A stretch of 64,000 nucleotides of DNA from Nitrosomonas cryotolerans ATCC 49181 (GCF_900143275.1 NZ_FSRO01000001.1:2250116-2314115), one strand, 5' to 3'; numbered from the stretch's first letter, positions 1 to 10,860 are shown. Notes: generated by a model from the letters alone, not told the origin. A program made the numbers and translations.

Positions 1-319
1 TTGGAATCCGTTTTAAAGGCTGTTTTTTATCAAAACCGTCTTTGAACGCTTTTTCTAAGTTTTTTAAGGCTTGTTGCAACGGTTGAGAATGAACGGTTTT
101 TAGAAATCCATAATCTTCTGAGGATTTCCATAGCTTTAGCCAAAATGACAACTCGTTGTACCAAAGCAATGGCTGTTTCTGCTCTAATCTGAACAGATTC
201 ATTGCTAAGGCTTTATTCCAAACAAACCGATTAGCACCCGCAAACTCAACCATCTTCTGTACTTGGTCAGAATTTGGATTGAGTCGAGATTTAAAGGCTT
301 TGCGTATAATCTGCTTCAT
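1..319 (-). CDS. tnpB: TnpB RNA-guided nuclease (IS605 type), N-terminal part only; runs off the window
   Basis: Only the first 106 or so codons are visible because the window starts inside the gene. The start at 319 gives MKQIMRKAFKFRLNPN, the usual TnpB opening, and it aligns codon for codon with the complete copy at 59975-61207. A few substitutions separate the two copies. The truncation at position 1 is a window effect, so nothing can be said about whether the RuvC residues are intact. The paired tnpA is dead, so the element could move only with help from another copy. Confidence 0.85.
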   Translation of the reverse strand, partial: MKQIIRKAFKSRLNPNSDQVQKMVEFAGANRFVWNKALAMNLFRLEQKQPLLWYNELSFWLKLWKSSEDYGFLKTVHSQPLQQALKNLEKAFKDGFDKKQPLKRIP

Positions 320-463
320 GGTTATAATTATACAAAAAAGGAATTGATCTATGCAAGTTAATAACGATGTAAGAACAGGAAGACATTGAATTTTTAATCT
401 TCATGTTCATTTGGTCTTTGTAACAAAATACCGTAGAAATGTTTTCTCCGGAAGGGTATTAAT

Positions 464-1738
464 AAGACTACTGCACAACTCCCCCGTCAGCGCAATAACC
501 GACTAAAATAGTGACAAGCAGAAGACATTTGGAGCAAGAGATGCAGATGAGTTTTGGAACACTGGAATTGGCACAGCGATTGAGACGAGACAGTGTGCTA
601 ATGAAGATTGATGTCCTGATTGACTGGGAGGAGTTACGTTCGAAGCTTACAGGTTTATACAAGCGCGAGTTATCGCATGGTGGAGGACAGGAACCATTTG
701 ATAGGTTGATGATGTTTAAGGCGATTCTGCTGGGACAGTGGCATAGTTTGTCGGATGCTGCGTTGGAGCAAGCACTGTATGTTCGGATTGATTTTCTACA
801 ATTTTGTGGTTTGTCCTTGTCGGATGCGATACCGGACGAAACCACCCTGTGTCGGTTTCGCAACCGATTGGTGTCCGGCGATCGGTTAGACGATCTGCTA
901 GCCTCGATCAATGAACAGCTTCAATCACACGGATTGATGATCAAGGGCGCAACGGGAGCGGTAATTGATGCCACGCTGATTGAGTCAGCGGCACGCCCCA
1001 AAAAGGCTATCCTGCTTGAAGTGGATACCGAAGGTAAGGCTGTTCAGTTTGAGGATGGCAGCCAACCAGGAATCACCTGTATTGAAGAACAAAGCGCGGA
1101 TCGGGATGCGACCTGGCTAAAAAAAGGCAAGAAGTCGCAATTTGGCTACCGCAGTTACCTGGTAGTAGATGCGCAAAACGGCTATGTGCGCGGAGTTCAC
1201 ACGGCCCCTGCCAACCAGAGCGAAATGATACATTTCGAAGCAGCTATCAAGGGTGCGCACATCAAGGCAAATCGGGTATATGCCGACAAAGGATCAGCCA
1301 GCAACGCCAATCGGCAGTTTCTAAGAAAGTACAAAATCAAGAGCGCAATTATGCATCGCGCGTACAAGAACAAACCACTCTCGGCACGCCAGAAGCTGGC
1401 GAATAGATTGATCAGCAAAAAACGCTATATTGTTGAACAGTGTTTTGGCACGGCCAAACGCCTATTCGGAATGGGCCGCGCCAGTTACTTCGGCACGGCG
1501 AAAGTCAACGCCCAAGTTATGCTGAAAAGCATCTGCATAAATCTAAAAAAAGCGGCCAACAAAATTTTCGTGGACAAGCCACCAAGGGGAGTAGTCCGTC
1601 CAAATGCTACATAAAGGGGGAAACTCCCTTTAAAAAGAGGAAAAACCTCATTTTTTTCCAAGATAGCACGCATAAAAAATGTCATTTGGGCATTTTTTCC
1701 ATTGTCACAGTAAATTTACGCAGTTGTGCAGAGGTCTT
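464..1738 (+). mobile_element. IS5-family insertion sequence, copy A (1275 bp)
   Basis: The element is bounded by imperfect terminal inverted repeats, AAGACTACTGCACAACT on the left and AAGACCTCTGCACAACT as the reverse complement of the right end. It is flanked by a direct 5-bp target duplication, TTAAT, at 459-463 and 1739-1743. Removing the element and one TTAAT restores the intact tnpA sequence seen at 61238-61654. It carries one transposase gene. A second copy of identical length lies at 38631-39905. Confidence 0.95.
541..1614 (+). CDS. IS5-family DDE transposase (copy A)
   Basis: A DDE transposase of about 357 residues that cuts and pastes its own element. The catalytic signature is visible: the first Asp in AVIDATLIES, the second Asp in VYADKGSAS, and the Glu in VEQCFGTAKR, with the family-typical YREK-like region around it. 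The ATG at 541 was preferred to the GTG at 511 because GGAG lies at 531-534, six bases upstream. It differs from copy B by about six residues, such as D/N after VSG and K/E after AHI. Both copies look intact. Confidence 0.9.
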   Translation: MQMSFGTLELAQRLRRDSVLMKIDVLIDWEELRSKLTGLYKRELSHGGGQEPFDRLMMFKAILLGQWHSLSDAALEQALYVRIDFLQFCGLSLSDAIPDETTLCRFRNRLVSGDRLDDLLASINEQLQSHGLMIKGATGAVIDATLIESAARPKKAILLEVDTEGKAVQFEDGSQPGITCIEEQSADRDATWLKKGKKSQFGYRSYLVVDAQNGYVRGVHTAPANQSEMIHFEAAIKGAHIKANRVYADKGSASNANRQFLRKYKIKSAIMHRAYKNKPLSARQKLANRLISKKRYIVEQCFGTAKRLFGMGRASYFGTAKVNAQVMLKSICINLKKAANKIFVDKPPRGVVRPNAT

Positions 1739-2101
1739 TTAATTGATTTGGAAGAAATATTTAAAAACGTGTGTTTGGATTTTGAAGCAGAATTGGTGGA
1801 ATTTAACGGTGAGCATGATCATATTCACCTTTTAGTTAACTATCCACCAAAAATTGCTATTTCTAACTTGGTAAATAGTTTGAAAGGCGTTTCAAGCCGA
1901 CTTATTCGCAAAAAGAATTATCCCGAAATTAAGAATAAGCTTTGGGGTAATATGCTTTGGAGTCCAAGCTATTTTGCGGGTAGTTGTGGTGGAGCACCAC
2001 TCTCGATTATTAAGCAATATATTGAACAACAGCAAAGACCGCATTAAACAGGCTTCGCCTGTGCGCTTATATCTCCGCCCTGAAGGACGAAGTTTTACGC
2101 G

Positions 2102-2203
2102 CTATTTGATAAATATTTCATTAAGTATCTGCTTAAAATAACGGTAAGGGTGATCAGGAGGAACTAAATCCTCCAGTGAAATCATTTTAACTTGACGGGA
2201 CAT
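2102..2203 (-). pseudogene. Remnant of an IS1182-like transposase N-terminus
   Basis: The minus strand from the ATG at 2203 reads MSRQVKMISLEDLVPPDHPY and continues RYFKQIL, a typical opening of IS1182-like transposases. The frame then runs into the right end of the IS605 element and stops at 2102. The most economical reading is that IS605 copy A inserted into this older transposase gene and removed or displaced the rest. The family assignment rests on about 30 residues. Confidence 0.6.
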
Positions 2204-2362
2204 GGCTGTTTTTCCAGTAATAGTCCTACCTCTATTTTAACAAATCAATGCATCGCATACCTTGATTTCGGGATATTTCGAGACAGGCCCATTACCTAAG
2301 AAAAATCCTATGGATTCAAAGTATTTCGGTACTCGAATTAGTTAACCAGCATGAAAAATATG

Positions 2363-2453
2363 GGCAGACTTTTGCAAAAGCCCTCGCCAGAAGTTTTAGG
2401 CCATTGATTATAAATAATTAATTTTTAAACTGCTGGGGTTTTGCAAAGGTCTC
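2363..2453. repeat. Short inverted-repeat element, copy 1 (MITE-like, about 90 bp)
   Basis: A stretch bounded by AGACTTTTGCAAAAGCCC on the left and GGGGTTTTGCAAAGGTCT on the right, which are imperfect inverted repeats of each other. It is clearly similar along its whole length to 49501-49594, including the internal GCCAGAAGTTTT and ATTGATTATAAA blocks. It contains no ORF. No clean target duplication was found. The size, ends and lack of coding capacity fit a non-autonomous element; the termini differ from those of the IS5-family element in this window. Confidence 0.7.
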
Positions 2454-2474
2454 ATAGGATCTATTGTCACAAGA

Positions 2475-2699
2475 ATGACATATGGATATCAGATAATGCA
2501 TTCGTTTCTAATAGCAATGAGTGTAGAAATGGAAAAGGATTATGATGATTACATTGGCTCCGAAGCCATCTTGCCCATCGAGATTATTGATTTATTAGCT
2601 CACTACAAAACAGTATCTAAGGATCAGTTTCAGAAAAATACAGTGATAGACGATGCTCAACTACTTTTAGATGAACATGAGCTCGCCATGATCGAATAA
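2475..2699 (+). CDS. Hypothetical small acidic protein
   Basis: A 74-codon frame with an ATG start, directly after a MITE-like repeat. The product is acidic (MEKDYDDYIGSEAILP, LLLDEHELAMIE) and shows no signal peptide, membrane segment or recognised motif. No convincing ribosome binding site precedes it. It could be a real small gene or the tail of a gene removed by the transposon activity upstream. Confidence 0.35.
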   Translation: MTYGYQIMHSFLIAMSVEMEKDYDDYIGSEAILPIEIIDLLAHYKTVSKDQFQKNTVIDDAQLLLDEHELAMIE

Positions 2700-2752
2700 T
2701 ATGCGTTCTAATAAATAAACGGCAAAAAACGGTCCAGGAAAAATAAAATACT

Positions 2753-3109
2753 TTATTTGTTTTTTAACCGGCTTTTGAGATCAGCAAACGGGTTGAAAGT
2801 AGCGGCTGTTTCCATATTTCCACCAGAGGTACGGCCCATTGAATCCTTGATCTTGGCATGCTCATTCTCATGGCAGTAGGTACACAATAGCTCCCAGTTG
2901 CTGCCGTCAGAAGGATTGTCGTCATGATTGTGATTTTTGTGATGTACTTCCAGCAGTTGAAGCGTTCTGTGATCAAAGGTACGCGCGCAGCGGCCACAAA
3001 CCCAGGGAAATAGTTTAAGCGCTCGTTCACGATATCCCATCGCACGCTTGTCTGCATTTCTCCTCGCTTCAAGCACCACTTTGTCAAGCTTATTGATTTC
3101 TTTTACCAT
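2753..3109 (-). CDS. yajD: YajD-family HNH nuclease
   Basis: A 118-residue protein of the YajD type, close to the usual family length of about 115. An HNH endonuclease core is visible: CGRCAR near residue 38, LEVHHKNHNHDDNPSDGSNW in the middle, and LCTYCHENEH after it. The two CxxC pairs likely bind zinc and the HH...N...H residues form the metal-dependent active site. The biological role of YajD proteins is not settled. It stands alone, downstream of the thioesterase operon and on the same strand. Confidence 0.9.
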   Translation of the reverse strand: MVKEINKLDKVVLEARRNADKRAMGYRERALKLFPWVCGRCARTFDHRTLQLLEVHHKNHNHDDNPSDGSNWELLCTYCHENEHAKIKDSMGRTSGGNMETAATFNPFADLKSRLKNK

Positions 3110-3221
3110 GAACGTTTTCCGAATAAAAATTCCTAAATTAAGTTGATAATCAGACGGATTTATCTGAAATCAATCCAGCGGGCTAAAAGTATAAAAATTC
3201 GGATACCAGAATATTCGTCGA

Positions 3222-3638
3222 CTATTCAGATGGGACTATTCTGGGCTTTCTATTCCGATCTACCGCCACATAAGTTAGTACGGCTTCCGTCACCTTGATA
3301 CAGATTTCCTCGCTTCCTTCGCGCAAACCGCGTTGTGCATACACCGCTACACTGACCGTGACTGAAGTACGACCTACTTTAATGACCTCAGCGTAAAAGC
3401 TAACCAAATCACCCACAAATACCGGCTGTTTGAATACAAAAGAATTGACAGCCACTGTTACTACTCGTCCATGAGCACGTCGGATTGCCGGCAGACTCCC
3501 TGCCGTATCAACGTGTGCCATAATCCAGCCACCAAATATATCGCCAGCATAATTTGTATTAGATGGTGTTGCCACGATACGCAATACGGGTTCACATCTT
3601 GCGGGTAGTGATACTGATATTTCTGAATGTGTATTCAT
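3222..3638 (-). CDS. yciA: YciA-type hotdog acyl-CoA thioesterase
   Basis: A 138-residue single hotdog-fold protein that would hydrolyse acyl-CoA to free acid and CoA. The segment NTNYAGDIFGGWIMAHVDTAG holds the conserved Asn and Asp of the acyl-CoA hydrolase family, followed by VTVAVNSFVFKQPV and GRTSVTV. It starts 2 bp after the stop of the acyl-CoA ligase gene, so it is very likely the third gene of a fadE-ligase-thioesterase operon. YciA is the nearest family match by eye; other medium-chain hotdog thioesterases are possible. Confidence 0.85.
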   Translation of the reverse strand: MNTHSEISVSLPARCEPVLRIVATPSNTNYAGDIFGGWIMAHVDTAGSLPAIRRAHGRVVTVAVNSFVFKQPVFVGDLVSFYAEVIKVGRTSVTVSVAVYAQRGLREGSEEICIKVTEAVLTYVAVDRNRKPRIVPSE

Positions 3639-3640
3639 TG

Positions 3641-5479
3641 CTAACGACCTTCATAAAGTCTGGCTATCTCAACTTTATAATGATCTAGAATCGTGGCTCG
3701 TTTGAGCTTCATAGTAGGCGTCAGCATCTCATTTTCAATCGTCCAGGGTTCATGAATGAAGGCTACGCGGCGTATTCTGGCATAGCCTGGAAACTCACGG
3801 GTCTGACAAGTAATTCTATCTAATAAGATCTCTTCTATTCGTTGTTCATTTGCCTGATTACTCGAATTCAAATCAAGCTGATATTGCTGAACAATATGAG
3901 CCCACTGGGTCGCGTTCAAAACAACCAATACGCTTAAATAAGAACGTGCTTCACCAATTAATAAAGCCTGCTCAAATAACGCATCACGCAAAATGGCTGA
4001 TTCAATGTCTGCAGGTGGCACTTTTTCGCCTGTAGACAGAACAATAATTTCTTTCAAACGACCGGTAATCGTCACCCGACCTTCCGCATCGAGATGCGCT
4101 ATATCGCCAGAATTCAGCCAACCATCCGATGTTAACACTGCCTTGGTCGCTTCGGGATTATTCCAATAGCCCAACATCACATTCGGACCACGAATCAGCA
4201 GCGCATCATTTTCACCCAGCTTCACTTCCACACCAGGAATAGGCGGACCGACACTGGTAGGCAGATTATTCTCTAACCTGTTCGCACACACGACCGGACT
4301 ACTTTCAGTCATTCCATAACCCTGTAGAATCGGTAAACCCAGGCCAATAAATACACGCGAAACAGCTGCTGACAGAGGTGCCCCGCCACTCATCACATGC
4401 CGTAACCGACCTCCCAGTTTAGCCATCACTTTACTTGCCACCAGTTTGTTGAGCATTGGCCACAGCAAGTGGGAAAGGCGCCAAGGGCCACGCCCCTGTT
4501 GATATTCAAATTGACTGTAACCGACCGCCACCGCAAGAGTAAATAACCACTGGCTCAATTTCGGACTTTCCGCCAGCTTAGCGTTCATACCGGCATAGAC
4601 CCTTTCATAAATACGGGGCACTGAGATAAGCGTCGTTGGACGAATCGTCAGCAAATCTTCCTGTAATAACGGAATTGAGCGGGCATAAGCAATGGTCGCC
4701 CCACACATCATCGGAACATAGTAACCCGTGGTACGCTCAAATGTATGGGATAGGGGCAGAAATGAAAGCAGCTTATCTTCAGGTGAGATTTGTATTACCT
4801 GTAAGCAGCTATAGGCATTACTTAATATATTATGGTGACTGAGCATGACACCTTTCGGTCGGCCTGTGGTACCAGAAGTATAGATGATCGTAGCCAGACT
4901 ATGGGAATCAGTATTCATATGCTGAACTTCACCAGCCCTGCCTGGTAACCAGTCGGCCAATAAAATAAGCAGACCCTCATCCGGTTGATCAAAAACATTG
5001 CCATCCAGATTACTCATCATCACCACACGTTGCAGGCTTTTAAGTTGATCATATACTCCGGAAAAACCTTGCCACTGCTGTGGTGTCTCCAATAACAGTA
5101 ATTTAACACCGGCATGATTCAATATATAAGCTGCATTCTCAGCACGATCATCTGTATAAAGTGGCACAACGACGAGTCCCAGGCCTAATGCTGCCTGCTC
5201 AAACATAACCCACTCCGGGCAGTTTTTCAGCATTACCGCAATACGATCACCTGGAACCAGTGCTTCTCTGGAAAGTGCGGCTTGCCAGCGTGCAACAGCC
5301 TGGTCCATTTGCGTCCATGTATAATCACACCACTGTTCATGCAACTGATTGTAATACCGGTAAGCCACGGAATGCGGTGACAGTTTCACTCGTTCACTAA
5401 ATAAACCATCCAGCGTCTTCGCTTGTTCTGCTGAAATAACGTTGCTCATCGTATTTTGCCTAATTTGCATAGTTGTCAT
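3641..5479 (-). CDS. Long-chain acyl-CoA synthetase (AMP-forming)
   Basis: A 612-residue ANL-family ligase that activates fatty acids as acyl-AMP and then acyl-CoA. The P-loop IIYTSGTTGRPKGVMLSH sits near residue 200. GYGMTESSP and the hinge region around SGDIAHLDAEG, GRLKEIIVLSTGEKV and a C-terminal Lys-containing segment (TPTMKLKR) follow. The length and SFLPLSHTFERTTGYY match the FadD15-like long-chain group. An alternative start is Met11. It lies 113 bp downstream of fadE and 2 bp upstream of the thioesterase gene, so the three probably form a fatty-acid operon. Confidence 0.92.
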   Translation of the reverse strand: MTTMQIRQNTMSNVISAEQAKTLDGLFSERVKLSPHSVAYRYYNQLHEQWCDYTWTQMDQAVARWQAALSREALVPGDRIAVMLKNCPEWVMFEQAALGLGLVVVPLYTDDRAENAAYILNHAGVKLLLLETPQQWQGFSGVYDQLKSLQRVVMMSNLDGNVFDQPDEGLLILLADWLPGRAGEVQHMNTDSHSLATIIYTSGTTGRPKGVMLSHHNILSNAYSCLQVIQISPEDKLLSFLPLSHTFERTTGYYVPMMCGATIAYARSIPLLQEDLLTIRPTTLISVPRIYERVYAGMNAKLAESPKLSQWLFTLAVAVGYSQFEYQQGRGPWRLSHLLWPMLNKLVASKVMAKLGGRLRHVMSGGAPLSAAVSRVFIGLGLPILQGYGMTESSPVVCANRLENNLPTSVGPPIPGVEVKLGENDALLIRGPNVMLGYWNNPEATKAVLTSDGWLNSGDIAHLDAEGRVTITGRLKEIIVLSTGEKVPPADIESAILRDALFEQALLIGEARSYLSVLVVLNATQWAHIVQQYQLDLNSSNQANEQRIEEILLDRITCQTREFPGYARIRRVAFIHEPWTIENEMLTPTMKLKRATILDHYKVEIARLYEGR

Positions 5480-5592
5480 ACAGTTTTTCTATATCAATGC
5501 TTGCCTGATCATCATACTTGAAAACAATCGGCTCACATTTCCCTTCCAGGTTCAAAAAGGTCTTGCTTTATTTCTTATTACACGAAAAAGCA

Positions 5593-7908
5593 TTAACCCT
5601 GGCCAAGATCGGGCGGAAAATCATCTACCATAATGACACGCCGCCGCAATTCTTTCATGCTTTTAAGTAATGTCGCTTCAGAAGGCGTTATAATATTTTG
5701 TGTCAAGGCTTCTGCAATCTTCTGTTCACCTCGCGCAGCAATTCGCCCGGCCTTAACAGCTTGTCGCAATTTGACTTCTACTGCTTCACACGCTACCGCA
5801 CACTGTAACGCCTGCTCCAGATCGGCCAGCGGCTCATTAGCCGTTTCTGGCACATAAATACCTGTGGTCAGGCGATCGCGGGCCTCGCTGGGCTCCAGCA
5901 GCAATCTGGCCACCTGATGCGACAGGGTATCTGCTGGTGGCACGTGACATTTGCCCAGCGGAAAAACAAGTAATCGCAGCCACCATGATAATGCGGCATT
6001 ACCCGGAAAATTATTTAAGAGTTCATCAAAGGCTTGCTGCATACGGTAAATCGCATCCTGCATGGACCAATGTAATAACGGCAAATCTGCTTCCGGCCGA
6101 TGATCGCCTTCAAAACGCTTGAGTGTCGCTGAACATAAATAAAGCATACTGAGGATATCACCCAGCCTGGCAGAAAGACGTTCTTTACGTTTCAGCGATC
6201 CACCCAGTTTTAAAAGCGCCACATCTGCCAGCATTGCAAAGCTGGCCGAAAATCGTGTCAACTGACGATAGTAATGGGCTGTTTCAGGCATTATTCCAGC
6301 AGGAACACAGCCATTCATATACTTACCAAACAAACCATAGATCAGACTCATCATACTGTTACGCATACTAAAAGCAACATGCCCAACCAGCGCTTGATCA
6401 AACGCCCGGGAAGCATGTGCTTTATTTTCATCCTGTACCGCATTAATTTCTTGCAGGATATAAGGATGACTCCGGATCGCGCCCTGGCCAAAAATAATCA
6501 TGCTACGCGTCAGAATATTCGCACCTTCTACCGTAATACTCACGGGCATATGTTGATAAGTTCGTCCCAGATAATTACTCGGACCGAGACAAATGCCCTT
6601 ACCACCTTGTATATCCATCCCATCGTTTACTACCTGTCGAGCGCGTTCAGTCAAATGGTATTTTACAATCGCTGAAATCACCGCCGGTTTCTCACCCAAA
6701 TCAACTGCACCCGCCGTCATCACGCGGGCAGCATCCATCATATAGGTATTGCCACCGATACGCGCCAATGCTTCTTCGACACCTTCAAAATAGCCAATTG
6801 GTGTCTTGAACTGTACCCGTACTCTACTATAAGCACCAACAGTACGTGCGGCCAGCTTAGCTGCGCCCAAACTGGTTGCCGGTAACGATATGGAACGCCC
6901 GGCAGCAAGACAATTCATCAGCATAGGCCAGCCGTTTCCAACGCCTTCCTGTCCACCGATTACCCATTCCATCGGAATAAATACGTCGGTACCGGAATTA
7001 GGGCCGTTCTGAAATACCGCATTAAGTGGAAAATGGCGGCGTCCAATATGAACACCGGGCGTATTCGTGGGAATTAATGCCAGGGTAATTCCCAGATCCA
7101 CTACATCACCTAATATCTTATCCGGATCACGAAGCTTGAATGCCAACCCCAGTAAAGTTGCAACCGGACCCAAGGTAATATAACGCTTTTCCCAGGTAAC
7201 CCGCATGCCCAATACATCTTGCTTACCATCGTGCTCAGCACGGCATACAATACCAAAATCAGGCATTGCGCCCGCATCCGATCCTGCATCTGGCGAGGTC
7301 AGAGCAAAGCAAGGCACTTCCATACCCTTGGCAAGACGAGGCAGATAGTAATTTTTTTGTTCATCGGTACCGTAATGCAAGAGTAATTCTGCCGGCCCCA
7401 ATGAATTGGGAACCATAACTGTCACCGCTGCAGTACCGCTACGCGAGCCAATCTTCATGACCACTTCAGAGTGCGCTAATGCTGAGAAACCATAGCCACC
7501 ATACTGTTTAGGGATAATAAGCCCAAAAAAACCCTTATCCTTGATGAATTGCCAAGCATCCGGCGGCAGATCTCGTAATTCGTGTGTAATTGTCCATTCA
7601 TCCAGCATGGCACATAACTCTTCAACAGGCCCGGCGAGAAAAGCAGCTTCCTCCGTACTCAGCTCTGGTTTCGAATAGGCCAGTAATTTATTCCAGTCCG
7701 GCCTGCCACTGAACAGATCGCCATCCCACCAAACGGTGCCTGCATCCAGCGCCTCCTGTTCGGTCTTTGAAATCTGCGGCAGCATTTTGCGAAAAATTCG
7801 AAGTATCGAATTAGAAATAATAAAACGTCGCAGAAAAGGCACCACCAGAATTACACTAACAATGGCAATCAGTGACAAAAACACATAAAAGAAAGACAGG
7901 AGCATCAT
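5593..7908 (-). CDS. fadE: FadE-type acyl-CoA dehydrogenase
   Basis: A 771-residue membrane-associated acyl-CoA dehydrogenase for the first step of beta-oxidation, close to the roughly 800 residues of FadE. Residues 1-35 form hydrophobic segments (FFYVFLSLIAIVSVILVVPF). The flavin and substrate motifs include ALTSPDAGSDAGAMPDFG, VTWEKRYITLGP and QGGKGICLGPSNYLG with VTVEGANILTRSMIIFGQG. The FadE-specific C-terminal domain is complete. It is the first gene of an operon with an acyl-CoA ligase and a thioesterase. It may serve turnover of membrane or imported fatty acids. Confidence 0.95.
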   Translation of the reverse strand: MMLLSFFYVFLSLIAIVSVILVVPFLRRFIISNSILRIFRKMLPQISKTEQEALDAGTVWWDGDLFSGRPDWNKLLAYSKPELSTEEAAFLAGPVEELCAMLDEWTITHELRDLPPDAWQFIKDKGFFGLIIPKQYGGYGFSALAHSEVVMKIGSRSGTAAVTVMVPNSLGPAELLLHYGTDEQKNYYLPRLAKGMEVPCFALTSPDAGSDAGAMPDFGIVCRAEHDGKQDVLGMRVTWEKRYITLGPVATLLGLAFKLRDPDKILGDVVDLGITLALIPTNTPGVHIGRRHFPLNAVFQNGPNSGTDVFIPMEWVIGGQEGVGNGWPMLMNCLAAGRSISLPATSLGAAKLAARTVGAYSRVRVQFKTPIGYFEGVEEALARIGGNTYMMDAARVMTAGAVDLGEKPAVISAIVKYHLTERARQVVNDGMDIQGGKGICLGPSNYLGRTYQHMPVSITVEGANILTRSMIIFGQGAIRSHPYILQEINAVQDENKAHASRAFDQALVGHVAFSMRNSMMSLIYGLFGKYMNGCVPAGIMPETAHYYRQLTRFSASFAMLADVALLKLGGSLKRKERLSARLGDILSMLYLCSATLKRFEGDHRPEADLPLLHWSMQDAIYRMQQAFDELLNNFPGNAALSWWLRLLVFPLGKCHVPPADTLSHQVARLLLEPSEARDRLTTGIYVPETANEPLADLEQALQCAVACEAVEVKLRQAVKAGRIAARGEQKIAEALTQNIITPSEATLLKSMKELRRRVIMVDDFPPDLGQG

Positions 7909-9404
<1,496 letters not shown>

Positions 9405-9684
9405 TTTCAAATTGTTGGAATTTAACCTATATAGAAATATAATATTTATGCTTCAAAAAACAATCCCCTTCACTTCTATAAGCTTCGGTTTTTTAATATT
9501 ATTTTGTCTAAAACCATTTTTTTAACAAAGCTTGTAAAATCGTGACGCAGAGAAATACAGAAAAAGAAAGTGGTTTCACTCAGAAAAACACCTGTGACAT
9601 ATTTTAGCGAGTGTTTTCGCACGAATATGCATAGTAGCTTTGGTATTTTATCAAAAAATTAATTATTAGAAGAAAGTTAATATC

Positions 9685-10860
9685 ATGAAAAGATTATCTA
9701 TATTTTCCATTTTGTTCTTAATCTCATTGACCGTCCATGCCCAGGACGAAATGTTTCTCGCAGAGAACATCAAGCAGTCGCCGGAAGTACTTAAAAAATA
9801 TAGCGGAAGCGCTGCGAAAGCAAATTCCTCGATTTCCCCTACGAAATTCGAAATGGTTCCCGAAGGTGAGGCAGAACAAATCGCAGAAATTATCACTCTC
9901 ATCACCCAACTACAACAACAACGTTATCCCGGTAGCATGGCCAGGAGAGGGGTGCATCCCAAAGATCATGGTTGCGTACAAGCGAAGTTTACAGTCAATC
10001 CTGATCTACCAAAAGAACTCCAGGCCGGAGTGCTGGCTTCTGCGGGAAAAACCTATGAAACATGGATTCGTTTCTCCAATGCTACAGCCACGGTTAGCCC
10101 TGACATTGCTAAAGATGGTGCAAATGAAAGTAGAGGCATGGCGATTAAATTGATGGGGGTGGACGGCACCACACTACTCGGCAAACCCGGAGCCAAAACC
10201 CAGGATTTCCTGTTAATTAATCAAGCCAGGTTTGCCTTTGCCAATGTGACGGAATATTTGGAATTAACTAAGATTCAGTTAGCCAACCAAGACGCTGTCG
10301 ATTCGTTTTTCGCGCCTCCTTTGACCGCGAGAAAAAAGGAATCTTTAGATATCATTCAAGAAATCAGAAAAACTCAATTGAGCAACCCACTCGAAGGTCG
10401 TTATTTCTCTGCTTCACCCTTCTTGTTCGGCAAGGATACCGTTGCCAAGTTTGCTGTCACCCCCAGAGACCCTGTCAATACTTCGATGCCATCCAATCCC
10501 TCATCTGATTATTTGCGCGAAGCGCTTAAGAAGAGCCTAGATCCAACTAACGGCAAGCAGGCTATTTTTGACTTCCAGGTGCAGATTAGAACCACTGATT
10601 CGTTACCTATCGAAAACGCATCTTCGCACTGGGGAGAAGATATTGCTCCATTCCAAAATGTTGCCACGATCACTATCGACAAACAGGATTTCGATAACCC
10701 GTTACGCATAACAGAATGCGAACATTTGGTGTTCACTCCGTGGCACGGATTGGCCGAACATCAACCGCTGGGCGGCATCAATCGATTGCGCCTTGGGGTT
10801 TACAACGCTTCGGCGCAATATCGGGCTCAGGCAAACGAGCCTTCTGGCTTTCCAAAATGA
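9685..10860 (+). CDS. Exported catalase-like haem protein (mini-catalase / allene-oxide-synthase-like)
   Basis: A 391-residue protein with a signal peptide (MKRLSIFSILFLISLTVHAQ). It carries the reduced catalase core: RRGVHPKDHGCVQAKFTV with the distal His, TWIRFSNA, ESRGMAIKLMGV, and PLGGINRLRLGVY, whose RxxxY is the likely proximal haem ligand. Relatives act on fatty-acid hydroperoxides or are unassigned catalase-family proteins; true catalases are longer. It is followed by a terminator and then by two dihaem RoxA-like lipoprotein genes, which suggests a periplasmic oxidative role. Substrate unknown. Confidence 0.85.
   Translation: MKRLSIFSILFLISLTVHAQDEMFLAENIKQSPEVLKKYSGSAAKANSSISPTKFEMVPEGEAEQIAEIITLITQLQQQRYPGSMARRGVHPKDHGCVQAKFTVNPDLPKELQAGVLASAGKTYETWIRFSNATATVSPDIAKDGANESRGMAIKLMGVDGTTLLGKPGAKTQDFLLINQARFAFANVTEYLELTKIQLANQDAVDSFFAPPLTARKKESLDIIQEIRKTQLSNPLEGRYFSASPFLFGKDTVAKFAVTPRDPVNTSMPSNPSSDYLREALKKSLDPTNGKQAIFDFQVQIRTTDSLPIENASSHWGEDIAPFQNVATITIDKQDFDNPLRITECEHLVFTPWHGLAEHQPLGGINRLRLGVYNASAQYRAQANEPSGFPK

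Larger units (their letters stand above)
351..2047 (+). pseudogene. tnpA: IS605-type TnpA (Y1 HUH transposase), broken by a stop codon and an IS insertion
   Basis: The gene starts at the ATG at 351, matching the intact copy at 61238-61654. Codon 13 is TGA where the intact copy has TGT. At 463 the frame is cut by a 1275-bp IS5-family element and resumes at 1744. The 3' part keeps the HUH histidines (HDHIHLL) and the tyrosine of the IIKQYIEQQ helix. Two independent lesions make it non-functional. The same stop codon is absent from the intact copy, so the stop arose in this copy. Confidence 0.9.
1..2113. mobile_element. IS200/IS605-family element, copy A, split by an IS5-family insertion and cut by the window edge
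   Basis: This stretch matches the intact element near 59930-61722 base for base over most of its length, with a constant offset on each side of the insertion. It holds the 5' part of tnpB on the minus strand, a divergent tnpA, and the right end with the small hairpins after the tnpA stop. A 1275-bp IS5-family element lies inside tnpA. The left part of the element falls outside the window. The two copies stop matching shortly after GATAAA near 2113, so the exact end is approximate. Confidence 0.85.

Noticed and set aside
468-911. 147-codon antisense frame inside IS5-family copy A, repeated in copy B (38635-39078)
   Set aside because: It lies opposite the transposase gene, has no ribosome binding site, and its content follows the reverse strand of a coding gene.
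6274-6675. 133-codon frame on the plus strand inside fadE
   Set aside because: It is antisense to a well-supported fadE and has no family features.
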